A stretch of DNA of 23,947 bases from CAINVV01 sp037129695 (GCA_037129695.1 JBAXUL010000058.1:1-23947); one strand, 5' to 3'. Numbered from the stretch's first letter, positions 8,539-17,603 are shown. Translations and numbers: made by a program. The notes: a model not told the origin generated them from the sequence alone.

Positions 8539-10527
8539 TTAATCAATCCATTGAATCCGCGCCTTCCCGGCTTTCATCACCAGGTCTTTCAGATCGTAAA
8601 ATTTCAATACACCGGGAATGACATTGGTGTAGGCATCCTGTGTCATAACATTCTGTATCATTTCGTTGTAAGATTTAATGGAATGTGAAAGTTCCGTCTG
8701 GGCTATCCGTTTATCCAGAAAAGCTGCGTGGATGGCCACCGGACCGTAGCTTCCGTTGGCTACCAGTTTGATAGCAAGATCAGCAAAGCGGCTATCTGCT
8801 GCAATGAAATCTACCAGTGTCCTCACATCAACCACCCGTTGTCCCACAATAGATTGACCAATGTGGAGGCTGATCATCGCATTCCTGTATTCCCGGCTCC
8901 AATATTTGACATCGTTCTGGACGATCGGATCGGCGGTTTCGCCGTATCCCCGCAAATCGGCCATCACCAGAATATCCCCCTGGTTGACAAAGCTAATCAG
9001 TGTCGCCTCATCGTTCAAAATCAAATCCTTCCCGGATTCGTTCAGGTAAATCACCACCTTCGCAGCCGGGGCGATCTTCTCTGGTATAACCAACACACAA
9101 GGCACAGGCATTTCGCCCTTCCGGAGAAGCTGGTATTTATATTGGTCGAAAGTACGTCCTTTGACCATACCGGTTGGTTCTGCGGTTATTTTGTCCTTAG
9201 GTTCCACGACACCCAGCAGACTGAATATTTTTTCCCGGAGAACAGGTTCCGGCTGCTGCAGGAATGTGCTGCGTTCGGTGGCTAATTTCATTGCCAGCTC
9301 AAGGTTGTATTTTGGAATGGTAACGGCATCTGCAAAGGCCGTATTTACCTGACCTGTTTCCGTACACAGCATCTCTTTCTCCGCTATCCGGATCATTTGA
9401 TTTTCGTGCACCGGTGTGGCATCGCTGCAGAGCCAGGTGCGAAACCAGGAAGTCAGTGCCTCTCGTTTTGCCTTCGGCATCCCGTGACCACTCTCAGCCG
9501 TAAATAGCTGGATCGAATTTTTTGCTCCCAGCACTTCATACTGTTTCTGAAGCTCCCGGAATCCTTGTGTGGCACCCCAATAATCCACGAAGTCGTACAA
9601 TCCCGACATAATCAATACCGGTTTGGGGGCAAACATGGTTACCATATCGGCAATTTCGATTCGGGCGTTTCCTTCGCCCGGTATATGCTGGCATCCGTCG
9701 GATGGTCCGCTCAGCTCCAGTACCCGCTCCCGTTGGGTAAAATAGCTGCAGATACAGGCCACCTTCAGCCTATCTTCGCTGCCGATGAGATAGGCCACCT
9801 GGGTCCCGCCGCCGGAGCTGCCATAGGCTGCCAGCCTGTTTTTGTCGATATCGGACCGGGATTCGAGGTAATCGATGGCACGGTGGTTGTCCCAGTATTC
9901 GTAGGCGGCCAGACTGCTTCCCAGTAAATTGCAACCTACATTGAGCAGCGTATGTTCCGTGGTGGCACCGCGTGTGTCGGGTTTGCCATTTTCGTCGAGC
10001 AACTGGACGCGTTCACCCTGTCCGATCGGATCGACCACCAGTACTGCGATGCCATTCAGCGCCATCAAAATAGCTTCTGCAGAACCCGATTTGCCACTGA
10101 TTCCGTGACCACACAATTCGAGTGAGGCAGGGAAAGGCCCCTTTCCTTGCGGCAAATATAAGTTGGCGGTCACATACCGTTTGGGAAGGCTTTCGAAGAT
10201 TATGGTTTCCAGACTGAATCCCTTTTGCTGGGTATGCTTCAGCACTTTTGCGTTCAGCGACGTTTTCTCCGGAAAGCTGCCCAGAATATCCCGGTAGCGC
10301 TCTCTTGCACCATCGCGGTAGCTGATCATTTCTTTTCCTGAATGGAGGGCCTTGGTCAGCTCAGACTGCCGAAGCTGGTACTGCCGGTGCACCTCCCTCA
10401 TCAGGTAGGAGTTGTAGGCAATGTTGTTCCGCCAGGGAAGCGCATTGTTTCCCGGCTGTGCCGACAAGGAACCCATTCCGGAGACGAGCAGGATAATCAG
10501 ACAAAAAAAATTCAATTTGACAGTCAT
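8539..10527 (-). CDS. Tandem alpha/beta-hydrolase, putative pectin acetyl or methyl esterase
   Basis: The 662-aa exported protein (signal peptide 1-24, SLSAQ) holds two alpha/beta-hydrolase halves. The first, about 70-370, is complete and resembles acetylxylan-esterase/dienelactone-type enzymes: oxyanion region LCGHG 138-142, nucleophile S238 in GSSGGG, D312 in GLYDFVD, and H348 in ESGHGMP. The second, about 420-662, has fold markers (VVIYLNESGKD 491-501, ADLRGYGETAD 523-533, and NGSYG 591-595 with S593 at the elbow) but the protein ends at 662, before the strand and loops that should supply the acidic residue and histidine. The second half is therefore probably non-catalytic, unless shared elements complete it. 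Neighbours are the two beta-helix genes, 10 bp from the 843-aa gene upstream; 102 bp separate it from the next start. De-esterification of the pectin before lyase attack is inferred; the leaving group is unknown. Confidence 0.9.
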   Translation of the reverse strand: MTVKLNFFCLIILLVSGMGSLSAQPGNNALPWRNNIAYNSYLMREVHRQYQLRQSELTKALHSGKEMISYRDGARERYRDILGSFPEKTSLNAKVLKHTQQKGFSLETIIFESLPKRYVTANLYLPQGKGPFPASLELCGHGISGKSGSAEAILMALNGIAVLVVDPIGQGERVQLLDENGKPDTRGATTEHTLLNVGCNLLGSSLAAYEYWDNHRAIDYLESRSDIDKNRLAAYGSSGGGTQVAYLIGSEDRLKVACICSYFTQRERVLELSGPSDGCQHIPGEGNARIEIADMVTMFAPKPVLIMSGLYDFVDYWGATQGFRELQKQYEVLGAKNSIQLFTAESGHGMPKAKREALTSWFRTWLCSDATPVHENQMIRIAEKEMLCTETGQVNTAFADAVTIPKYNLELAMKLATERSTFLQQPEPVLREKIFSLLGVVEPKDKITAEPTGMVKGRTFDQYKYQLLRKGEMPVPCVLVIPEKIAPAAKVVIYLNESGKDLILNDEATLISFVNQGDILVMADLRGYGETADPIVQNDVKYWSREYRNAMISLHIGQSIVGQRVVDVRTLVDFIAADSRFADLAIKLVANGSYGPVAIHAAFLDKRIAQTELSHSIKSYNEMIQNVMTQDAYTNVIPGVLKFYDLKDLVMKAGKARIQWID

Positions 10528-10537
10528 GACATAAATA

Positions 10538-13069
10538 TTATTGATCCCATTTTACCTTCAAATTTTTGATCATGGTCGGAGCACCTCCGGCATATTGAAT
10601 GCCGAATCCGCCAAACTCAGAAGGAACAACCTCCGTCATCATGTTAACTTCCTTGACCACTTGAGGCCGGTCAGGGACCTCAAAATAGTTCGCCTGTGAA
10701 CTGGCGTGTGCGGTAAGTTTATTCCCTTTTACTTCGACAGTTATCTTACAATCCGGTCTGAAACAGGTGGTCGAAACGGACTGGCTAATTTCCGACACCT
10801 TGCCCTTTTCATATCGTACAAAAACACAATCAATGGCATCGTGGAATTTTGTGGTACGAATCAAACGCAACGCATAACCGGTCCCGTGTTCTGTATCAAA
10901 TTTGATCAGCAGGTCCATGTACCTGTTGGCCACGCTGAACCCCTGCCCTTCGTATTTGCTGGGCGCCACATTCAGCGTCACCGTCATATCCCCGAAATGC
11001 TTGCCAACAGGCGTATACAGCAAACTGGCATTTTGCGTCTGATAAAACCCTACGGCATCGGCAGAGCCGTCTACACCCACACCATATGTCCAGGCATCCT
11101 GATCCTTGTTGGCAGCGATCATCCGTTCAGTGAAAAAAGGCTCCAGGGCTTTTAATGTCCAGAAACCCTGACTGATTTTTGGCTGGTTGAAGGTGGGGAA
11201 ATTGGCAAAGTCGGTATCCATTTCGCGCTCACCCATCTTAATCATCCTGGCAGAAATTTTTTGTTCGGTCACAAAGGAAACCGGTTCTCCAGCATCAGAA
11301 CGCTGATTTTTGGAAGCTACAGATACCTTGATGAAATAGCCGGCATCGCCCGGGGTCAGCTTATAGTCGAAAAGGGGATGGTTTGATCTAGACACTGCTA
11401 CAGCCAGAGGATTTCTTCCTTGCGCATCTGTGCAGCGATACCAGGTAATTTGGGATTGGTCGGTATAATGCATCTCCAATTTGTATTTTACAGAGAGCAG
11501 TCCCAGTTTCCTGTTTTCTTCAATTACCGGAAGTGACGCAAAGACCGGAGGCTCCAACCTGGCAGGAGAAACGTTGATGGAGCATGCCGCTTCCAGGCCG
11601 GAAACAGTTGTGGCAGTAACTACTACCTGCACTGGTTCATCGCTGTTGTTAACGGGAACGAGATCGCAGGCCGATCCGTCTTTATTGGGTTTCAGTGTCA
11701 CATAGGCGCCTGACTCGGGGGCAACAAACCATTTAACCGGTATCCCATTTTGCTCACAGTTTCCGAACCGCATCACTTTGGCCGTTAACCTGACCTCATT
11801 CTTACCCGTCTCTATATTTGCCCGGGAGGGAGTAATCCGCAACTGAACCGGCAATCCGGTCAGTTGGATTCCCTGCGCTTTTTCTGCGGCCCGAACGGTT
11901 GGTTCCATCCCCGTCGGATCCCAGCCATCGTTTCCGCTCAGCAGATTGTAAATATTGTAGATCACCTTGCCATCCACCATGAAACGGTAGGCATTGAGCA
12001 ACTCTTTTCCTTCCATTTCAACGGTTGACTGGGGATCTTTGCTGCCAATCAGGACGAACTTTCCATTAAAAGAAACGGCATACTGGTAGTTTTTTGTTTC
12101 CACAGGAGGGTGGTCCCTCCAACCCATGTAGGTTGAAGTTTCAGAGGTTAGCCGGGAGTCAAGAACTGCTACCTGTCCACCAGCTTTTGTGAAAAACTGG
12201 TCGCTGTGGCTGAAAGAGCGAATGTTGCAATTGAGCATCACGGCACCTGTTCCCGTTGTGTTGTAAAAAGGTTTTGAACCGTAGAAATCCAATGTACAGT
12301 TCAGATATACTCCGGTACCGCATAAGGCGTCGTCGGTCGATTCGAAATGACAGCGATCGAAAAGTACCCGTTTGGCACCCCAAAACGGACAGAGGTTGAG
12401 GCGGCTGACAAACCTCGTGTTTATGGCCAAAACATGGTCGCCATCGCAATGGATCAACTGGGCCTGTACAATGGCGGAGGCTCTTTTCCCCCGGTTCAAT
12501 TCAGGTTTCAGCGGAAATTCCAGGTCAATGTTGCAATAATTCCCAAAAGTGACATTTTCGGAACTCGTCCCCTGTCCAGAGATTTTGAACATCGTAAAAT
12601 TGCCCTGCGAACCAATGGTCTGGCCCCGGTTGCAGGCCAAAACTACATTTTCGGGTTTATCTGACAATCCGTAAAACTTCAGCCATTCACATTTGAGGAT
12701 CATTCCATAGGGAGCTGACCCGTTTTGGCCCACCCTGACCGCCGGATCATCCGGGTTGTCAATCCAGTAAACATAAGGTGCCAGGTAAAGTACCATGGGC
12801 GATTGTGCGGAGCCATCCTTCAGATGTTCAACAGCCTTGTTGACCGAATTGTAAACAAATGGATACTTGGCGGCTTCTGTCTCCGTGAATTGACCATCCA
12901 CGAAAATAGCATTGGGACCCAATTTCACTGTATCTCCCCGGTAAACAATGAAATCCCCGCCAAAAACGATGGGGTTACCAGCGTCCAGCGACTTGTATCG
13001 GGGAAGTTCTCGTGCCTTACCAACTATCACAGACAGGAGGATCAGGCATGTCAAAAAACTCTTTACCAT
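10538..13069 (-). CDS. Secreted beta-helix protein of the pectinesterase/pectate-lyase superfamily with Ig-like and lectin-like C-terminal parts
   Basis: The 843-aa product starts with a signal peptide (residues 1-18). Residues about 50-380 look like a parallel beta-helix with the layout of CE8 pectinesterases: a YNSVNKAVEHLKDG entry (73-86), a strand LYLAPYVYW (94-102), QAQLIHCDGDHV (202-213), then LFDRCHFESTDDALCG (236-251), where CE8 would have its catalytic GTVDFIFG. The ESTDDA pair D246-D247 is reminiscent of the DD of GH28, so neither mechanism is secure. Residues about 405-600 look like two Ig-type domains, and residues about 620-843 a beta-sandwich similar to LamG/DUF1961 domains. I cannot name the activity: pectin methylesterase-like, lyase or hydrolase are all possible. 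It lies between the PL10-like lyase (42 bp away) and the double esterase (10 bp away). Confidence 0.88.
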   Translation of the reverse strand: MVKSFLTCLILLSVIVGKARELPRYKSLDAGNPIVFGGDFIVYRGDTVKLGPNAIFVDGQFTETEAAKYPFVYNSVNKAVEHLKDGSAQSPMVLYLAPYVYWIDNPDDPAVRVGQNGSAPYGMILKCEWLKFYGLSDKPENVVLACNRGQTIGSQGNFTMFKISGQGTSSENVTFGNYCNIDLEFPLKPELNRGKRASAIVQAQLIHCDGDHVLAINTRFVSRLNLCPFWGAKRVLFDRCHFESTDDALCGTGVYLNCTLDFYGSKPFYNTTGTGAVMLNCNIRSFSHSDQFFTKAGGQVAVLDSRLTSETSTYMGWRDHPPVETKNYQYAVSFNGKFVLIGSKDPQSTVEMEGKELLNAYRFMVDGKVIYNIYNLLSGNDGWDPTGMEPTVRAAEKAQGIQLTGLPVQLRITPSRANIETGKNEVRLTAKVMRFGNCEQNGIPVKWFVAPESGAYVTLKPNKDGSACDLVPVNNSDEPVQVVVTATTVSGLEAACSINVSPARLEPPVFASLPVIEENRKLGLLSVKYKLEMHYTDQSQITWYRCTDAQGRNPLAVAVSRSNHPLFDYKLTPGDAGYFIKVSVASKNQRSDAGEPVSFVTEQKISARMIKMGEREMDTDFANFPTFNQPKISQGFWTLKALEPFFTERMIAANKDQDAWTYGVGVDGSADAVGFYQTQNASLLYTPVGKHFGDMTVTLNVAPSKYEGQGFSVANRYMDLLIKFDTEHGTGYALRLIRTTKFHDAIDCVFVRYEKGKVSEISQSVSTTCFRPDCKITVEVKGNKLTAHASSQANYFEVPDRPQVVKEVNMMTEVVPSEFGGFGIQYAGGAPTMIKNLKVKWDQ

Positions 13070-13111
13070 GGAGAGATTAATTTAGATTTCTGACTGCTAT
13101 GCGCCGGGTGT

Positions 13112-14731
13112 TTATTTTTTTTCAGCTTTCACAATATTCCCGGCAGTATTAACTGCTTTGACAAAATTGATCAGCAAATTCATGTTTTTGATGTAATCGC
13201 CGGTAGAGATATATTCCTGGTCTGAGGGATCCCGGTAGGGAGATGTATCCGTTTCATCGCCAACATTGGTGGAAGCGAATTGGTCGGTTGTCTCCTGTTT
13301 CTTTCCCTCTCCGATGTAAGGATTACTAATGGAAGCGTGCTTAGTGAGCCATCTACCCTGATTATCGAGTGAATGTATGATTTCAATTAAATCCTGCTCT
13401 TTGGGAACATATTTGAAGGCATCCCGGTTCAGGTCATAAAATGTCTGGGGAATACCAGCTCCGGTAAATTGTTCTGGTTTGATCGGGGAGTCTTTAGTAG
13501 CTTCTTCCAAGGTTAACGCAGCTATTCTGTTAAATGCCTCCTTTAACTCTTCCACCGGAACATGTCGTTTTCCTCCATAGTGGGACAACAAGTGACTGCT
13601 GTTGTAATCCACGTAATAGGTACCAAATTTTACATTTGAACCTTTGCGGTGCACATACATGGCTTTGTTGGTTCCCATCTCCACAAAGGTCGGGTGGGTT
13701 CTGCCACCGTCTACTTCAGCGGCTGGCAGTTTGGTGGTTTCCAGCCATTTGATGGCATCCGGGACATGAACAAGAAATTTTCTGTCGCCAGTGTATTGGT
13801 AAAACTTGAGCAGCAGCATGGCATTGGTGAAAGTAGGTGCCGGCATAAAGGAAGCCGGCTCGTAAGTTCTGGCTCCGGTCGTCTCCATATTGAGATTCAT
13901 CTGGAAACCCCAAGCTCCGCAGGCATCTTGTGATGTCAGGTAAAAATTCATTCCGCGACGGATGGGATCCAGGAAACGCTCCTCCCCCAATACCTGGTAG
14001 CACTGGATCAGAAAATGGATATTCTCCCAGATGACGTCATCGTTGAAAGTATAATAGGAGGTATAATCCGGGTGACCCTGTTTGTTGAAATCATATTTCA
14101 AAGGATACCGCTGTGGCCATCCTCCAATAGGATACTGGCTCTGGATGATAAAATCGATGGCTTTGTCGAGTGCAGGTTTATAGGCAGGATCCATCTTCTC
14201 GAGGTACATTCTGAGCAGGAATCGGGCTGCATCGGAAGTAATATCGTCGTCGAAAGTAGAATTGCCGTAGTAATGCTGAAACTCTTCCAGCCGCCAGCCA
14301 TTCTTTCCGATGGTTTCGTACCACTGTTTCATAGAGCGATCGCCGGCAAAATCGATCATGTAATTCCAGCCGCCTTCGTGACTTTGTCCCCAAATGATGG
14401 CGTTGGCGGCTTTGGTGGCCGCCTGATAATAGTATTCATTCCCGGTAGCGCGGTAGGCATCCAGAAAGAGATGGCCCATGCTCACCGTTCCCGGATGTTG
14501 CAGCCATATCATGGTTTTATAGGCCTCCATTTCGCCCCATTTTCGGGAGAAATCGGGCATATAATACCATACATAGCCGCCGTTTGTGGCAGCCTTTTCC
14601 ACCATAAATTGAGTCGCCCGCAGCATAGTCTGTTCAATCTCCTTGGAGAGATTCTTATTTTGTGCATGGACGAGAATTGTCGGTGAATTGAAAAGAACGA
14701 TGAAAATGACTATCTGTAATAGCTGTCTCAT
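13112..14731 (-). CDS. PL10-like pectate lyase, long divergent paralogue
   Basis: At 539 aa this is larger than the 401-aa PL10 at the other end of the enzyme block. It has a signal peptide (1-24, LVHAQ) and an all-alpha toroid. PL10 signatures can be lined up in order: EGGWNYMID at 119-127, STFDDDITSDAARFLL at 158-173, YPIGGWPQRYPL at 200-211, YTFNDDVIWENI at 227-238 and ARTYEPASF at 287-295. The GGWPQ-YP and N-D elements are kept, but TYNDGAF is replaced by TFNDDVI and ARAYEMPS by ARTYEPAS, so substrate or even activity may differ. R288 corresponds to R255 of the compact enzyme. The extra C-terminal region, about 340-539, has no recognised domain. It follows the LamG gene by 16 bp. Family placement is likely, activity less sure. 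Confidence 0.85.
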   Translation of the reverse strand: MRQLLQIVIFIVLFNSPTILVHAQNKNLSKEIEQTMLRATQFMVEKAATNGGYVWYYMPDFSRKWGEMEAYKTMIWLQHPGTVSMGHLFLDAYRATGNEYYYQAATKAANAIIWGQSHEGGWNYMIDFAGDRSMKQWYETIGKNGWRLEEFQHYYGNSTFDDDITSDAARFLLRMYLEKMDPAYKPALDKAIDFIIQSQYPIGGWPQRYPLKYDFNKQGHPDYTSYYTFNDDVIWENIHFLIQCYQVLGEERFLDPIRRGMNFYLTSQDACGAWGFQMNLNMETTGARTYEPASFMPAPTFTNAMLLLKFYQYTGDRKFLVHVPDAIKWLETTKLPAAEVDGGRTHPTFVEMGTNKAMYVHRKGSNVKFGTYYVDYNSSHLLSHYGGKRHVPVEELKEAFNRIAALTLEEATKDSPIKPEQFTGAGIPQTFYDLNRDAFKYVPKEQDLIEIIHSLDNQGRWLTKHASISNPYIGEGKKQETTDQFASTNVGDETDTSPYRDPSDQEYISTGDYIKNMNLLINFVKAVNTAGNIVKAEKK

Positions 14732-14747
14732 TTGGGTTATCCTATTT

Positions 14748-15428
14748 TCAATATTTAAAAAATTCCGAAGGTTTTAATATTTTCGGGGTGATTCTGATTT
14801 GATAGATCGCACCATTAAACCATGATAACTCATTTTGCCGTACACCGACAGAGGTTTTACCACTTTCGGAGGGTTGAAATTCCATCTTGCTTTCCAACTC
14901 TTTATGGCCATTGACAAAAGTCTGCTGTTTATGACGATCAACTACAAAAGCTACATGAGCCCACTGATCAAGCGGATGAGTAAGTGTGGGTTCTATCAAG
15001 GCTTTTTGCTGATCACCGGATTTAAAGTAGGCATCAAGGTACCAGTCTGTGGCATTCGACCGTAATTCCATCATCACCCGATTGCCTTTCACCTCTCCGC
15101 AATGAAAATAACGTTGTTCAAAGTTTCCTCCTTTAGCGGGGCAAAGCAATATTTCGAGGGTAAACTTCTTCAATCCGGCCAATGGCATCTGGTCCAAAAA
15201 TATCCCGTCAGAAGCGCCATTGAACTGCACTGCATTCCCATACTTGCAAACTACTATTTCCGGCTTTCCCAGAATTCTGAATTCTGTTCTTCCTGCTTGA
15301 AGAAAGTCGCTGAGAATCCATGTCGTTGATTTGGATTTTTTGGAGGAAACATCCTGTCCGACAGGTTGACCAAAACAGGCAACAGAGGTCAAAAAGAAGA
15401 TCAGTATCAGAAGTTTTGATTTGTTCAT
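14748..15428 (-). CDS. LamG/concanavalin-A-like secreted protein, putative lipoprotein
   Basis: From the ATG at 15428 the protein is 226 aa; an ATG four codons earlier (15440) would add MHWN and cannot be excluded, but GGAAG lies at a workable distance from 15428 and the signal peptide then begins normally (MNKSKLLILIFF). The segment SVACFG puts C18 where a relaxed lipobox could lipidate it; the -3 residue is Ser, so type I cleavage after FGQ is also possible. Residues about 45-220 form one jellyroll of the LamG type: NAVQFNGASDGIF 65-77, KKFTLEILLCP 87-97, QWAHVAFVVDRHKQQTFVNG 155-174 and the closing WFNGAIYQIRI 203-213. No catalytic residues are evident, so glycan binding or a scaffold is the best guess. 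It is the first gene after the susD hairpin. Confidence 0.85.
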   Translation of the reverse strand: MNKSKLLILIFFLTSVACFGQPVGQDVSSKKSKSTTWILSDFLQAGRTEFRILGKPEIVVCKYGNAVQFNGASDGIFLDQMPLAGLKKFTLEILLCPAKGGNFEQRYFHCGEVKGNRVMMELRSNATDWYLDAYFKSGDQQKALIEPTLTHPLDQWAHVAFVVDRHKQQTFVNGHKELESKMEFQPSESGKTSVGVRQNELSWFNGAIYQIRITPKILKPSEFFKY

Positions 15429-15491
15429 ATTCCAATGCATGCTTCCAATATCAAAAAATTAGTGCTATTGTTTTGTGCTGACTAAGAATTA

Positions 15492-15521
15492 AATAACCCG
15501 TCCGCAATCGGACGGGTTATT
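15492..15521 (-). terminator. Perfect 13-bp hairpin between susD-like and LamG genes
   Basis: AATAACCCGTCCG at 15492-15504 and CGGACGGGTTATT at 15509-15521 pair perfectly around a 4-base loop. On the transcribed minus strand it begins about 30 bases after the SusD stop and is followed by TTAATTC, a short weak U-rich tail. It is either a partial rho-independent terminator, or an mRNA-stabilising stem that raises susCD transcript relative to the enzyme genes, as is common after susD in PULs. Because the downstream genes have no clear promoter of their own, read-through is likely. Confidence 0.85.
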
Positions 15522-15551
15522 CTAATTTCTTCATAACTTTTTTAACGACAA

Positions 15552-17603
15552 TTACTTATTAGGCAATCCGTAACCATTCGTCACCTTACCTTTCGATTGG
15601 TCAATAACCGTAAGAGGCATCGGGTGGAAGTAGCGGGGTGCGCTGGTTTCGCGGCCGACAACGCCATCCAGAATAGAAGCGTTTAACATTGCTTTGGCAT
15701 TGGCATCACTCCACACTGTGATACCCCAGTTAACCCTTGTATAACCATCCGTTACCAATTGCTTTGCCTCTGCTCCATTTGGATCAATGTAATTATACAA
15801 GCCTTTGATTGCCAAATTTCTTGCAGTAGTCGTGTAGGCAGCAACCCCCCAGTTGTAAATACCGCGCCAACCCGGGTACAGTGCCGGATCCGTATCAACA
15901 GGTGTTTGTGTAACAGTTGCAACAGCACCACCCACCTGAACAAATTTGGTCCAGATATAATTGGAAATGGTTCTGCCACTTGGGAAGGTATAAAATCCGT
16001 TTGTTTGAAGTCCAGCAGTCATATCTACCATTTCCTTGCGGATCGCGATGGCTCGTTCGTTGAATTTACCCGAACGAATCATGTCCCAGCGAATTGTTCC
16101 TTCACCCAATAGTTCCAATTTGCGCTCATTATAGATGGCATCCAGCAAAGCATCACCAGAGAGTCCTGATAAGTTTTTTAATGTATTGCCAAAGGCTCTT
16201 GTACGAATTTGGTTGACCAAAGCAATTGCACCTGCAGCATCGCTTCCTGAGATTGCTTTCGCTTCAGCAAGTAAAAGCATAGCATCCGCCATTCTCATAA
16301 TAACATAGTTTATACCTGAAGAACGGAAGGTTGCATTGGCGTACAAAGGTACGTCTCCCCTGTTTTTGTCCCATTTGTTGGTACTTGGACCACCACCACC
16401 AATACGTGTACCCACTCCGAGAGGAATAATGTTTTCTTGGCCGGTGGCCGCGTTGCTACCTGTTACAACCATACTTACGTCACGACGCATGTCCCCGGTT
16501 TCGTAACCATTGTAGAAAAAAGAAGGCACAATTCGGATGGCAGCAAAAGTATTCAAGTAGGAGTTGACGGAGCTATTGGAGCCGGGACGAGCCATACTGT
16601 AACCAAATTCGCTGTTACCGATACCCGCTACACAACCTATTTCAAAGAGTGATTCCTGGCTGATTCGCCTTGAGTTAACCTCTTGCCAATGTTTTTGGAA
16701 AGGATTATTGACTGCCCTGGTATCGGATGTAATCAATTTGGCTGTTCCATTCTGGACATTTACAGCTACATTCAGGTACTGCTCAGCCACCTTGACATAA
16801 TCAAGATAATCTGCACGACGGGCATAGACACATGTAGCGTCATCAGCACCCTTGTTGACGAACTGTACAGTACCATACAAACCCTTGATATCTGTGCGAA
16901 TGGTTTGCCAGCTTCCTGCATGAAGCGCGATTTCACCGATCAGCGCATTGGCAAAAGTGCGGCTGATTCGTTCCGCTGTAATTCCGCCTTGCCCCAATAC
17001 AAACATTTTACTTTCTACGGCTTTGAGTTCGGCTATAATCTTATCCATAATCACGAAGCGCGAAGTCAGTTCATAGTCCGAAACAACCTGGTTTTCATAA
17101 CCATAAGGAACATCACCAAAATGGCGCACCAATTCCCAGGCTAAATAAGCCCTTAAGGTTTTAGCTTCTCCGTAGATTTGTGTCCAGTTGGTGGCTACGC
17201 TACCAGCTGCATCGGCCTTATATTCAGCCTTAGCTTCAATTAAATTGGCAACGCGGGTAGCGCGTGCAAGCGCCACGTTTAAACTGTTGAACAGCCCCAT
17301 ATCGGCATTTACAGTTGTTGCACTCGGTTGCATCCTTGCAATTCCATTATTTACAGAAGGATACTCGCTCAAATATTCAGCATCGGATCCGAGCGGATCC
17401 TGCCAGTTGTAGTTTCCTCCGGCTGCAGCATTTTGGCGGTATTCAGCATAAACCCAAGATAGTGCTTTAAATGCCTCGCCAGGACTAGACATCACAAAGT
17501 TATCGTCGGACTGTCCCGCATTTGTTACATCCAAATAGTCTTTGCACCCCGTATACATCAACGGTAACAGTGCCAGAAATATATAGATTACTATTTTTTT
17601 CAT
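15552..17603 (-). CDS. SusD/RagB-family outer-membrane glycan-binding lipoprotein
   Basis: The 683-aa protein is the surface lid of the SusCD transporter and delivers oligosaccharide to the SusC channel. Its signal peptide ends in a lipobox, MYTGC, with lipidated C20, followed by the typical KDYLDVT start of mature SusD proteins. Family traits include the TPR-like helical regions (ALSWVYAEYRQ near 47-57, TLRAYLAWELVRHFGDVPYG near 148-167), the RMADAMLLLAEAKAISGS segment and the NQIRTRAFGN and YNERKLELLGEGTIRWDMIR motifs of the C-terminal half. It is somewhat long for the family. It begins 37 bp after the SusC stop and is followed by the hairpin at 15492-15521. The ligand, an acidic pectic oligosaccharide, is inferred from neighbours. 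Confidence 0.97.
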   Translation of the reverse strand: MKKIVIYIFLALLPLMYTGCKDYLDVTNAGQSDDNFVMSSPGEAFKALSWVYAEYRQNAAAGGNYNWQDPLGSDAEYLSEYPSVNNGIARMQPSATTVNADMGLFNSLNVALARATRVANLIEAKAEYKADAAGSVATNWTQIYGEAKTLRAYLAWELVRHFGDVPYGYENQVVSDYELTSRFVIMDKIIAELKAVESKMFVLGQGGITAERISRTFANALIGEIALHAGSWQTIRTDIKGLYGTVQFVNKGADDATCVYARRADYLDYVKVAEQYLNVAVNVQNGTAKLITSDTRAVNNPFQKHWQEVNSRRISQESLFEIGCVAGIGNSEFGYSMARPGSNSSVNSYLNTFAAIRIVPSFFYNGYETGDMRRDVSMVVTGSNAATGQENIIPLGVGTRIGGGGPSTNKWDKNRGDVPLYANATFRSSGINYVIMRMADAMLLLAEAKAISGSDAAGAIALVNQIRTRAFGNTLKNLSGLSGDALLDAIYNERKLELLGEGTIRWDMIRSGKFNERAIAIRKEMVDMTAGLQTNGFYTFPSGRTISNYIWTKFVQVGGAVATVTQTPVDTDPALYPGWRGIYNWGVAAYTTTARNLAIKGLYNYIDPNGAEAKQLVTDGYTRVNWGITVWSDANAKAMLNASILDGVVGRETSAPRYFHPMPLTVIDQSKGKVTNGYGLPNK

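Noticed and set aside
14015..14686. 223-codon open frame on the plus strand
   Set aside because: It is antisense to the conserved PL10 motifs of the long lyase gene.
17380..17410. Repeated GGATCC palindromes close together
   Set aside because: They lie inside the SusD coding frame and are explained by codon use.
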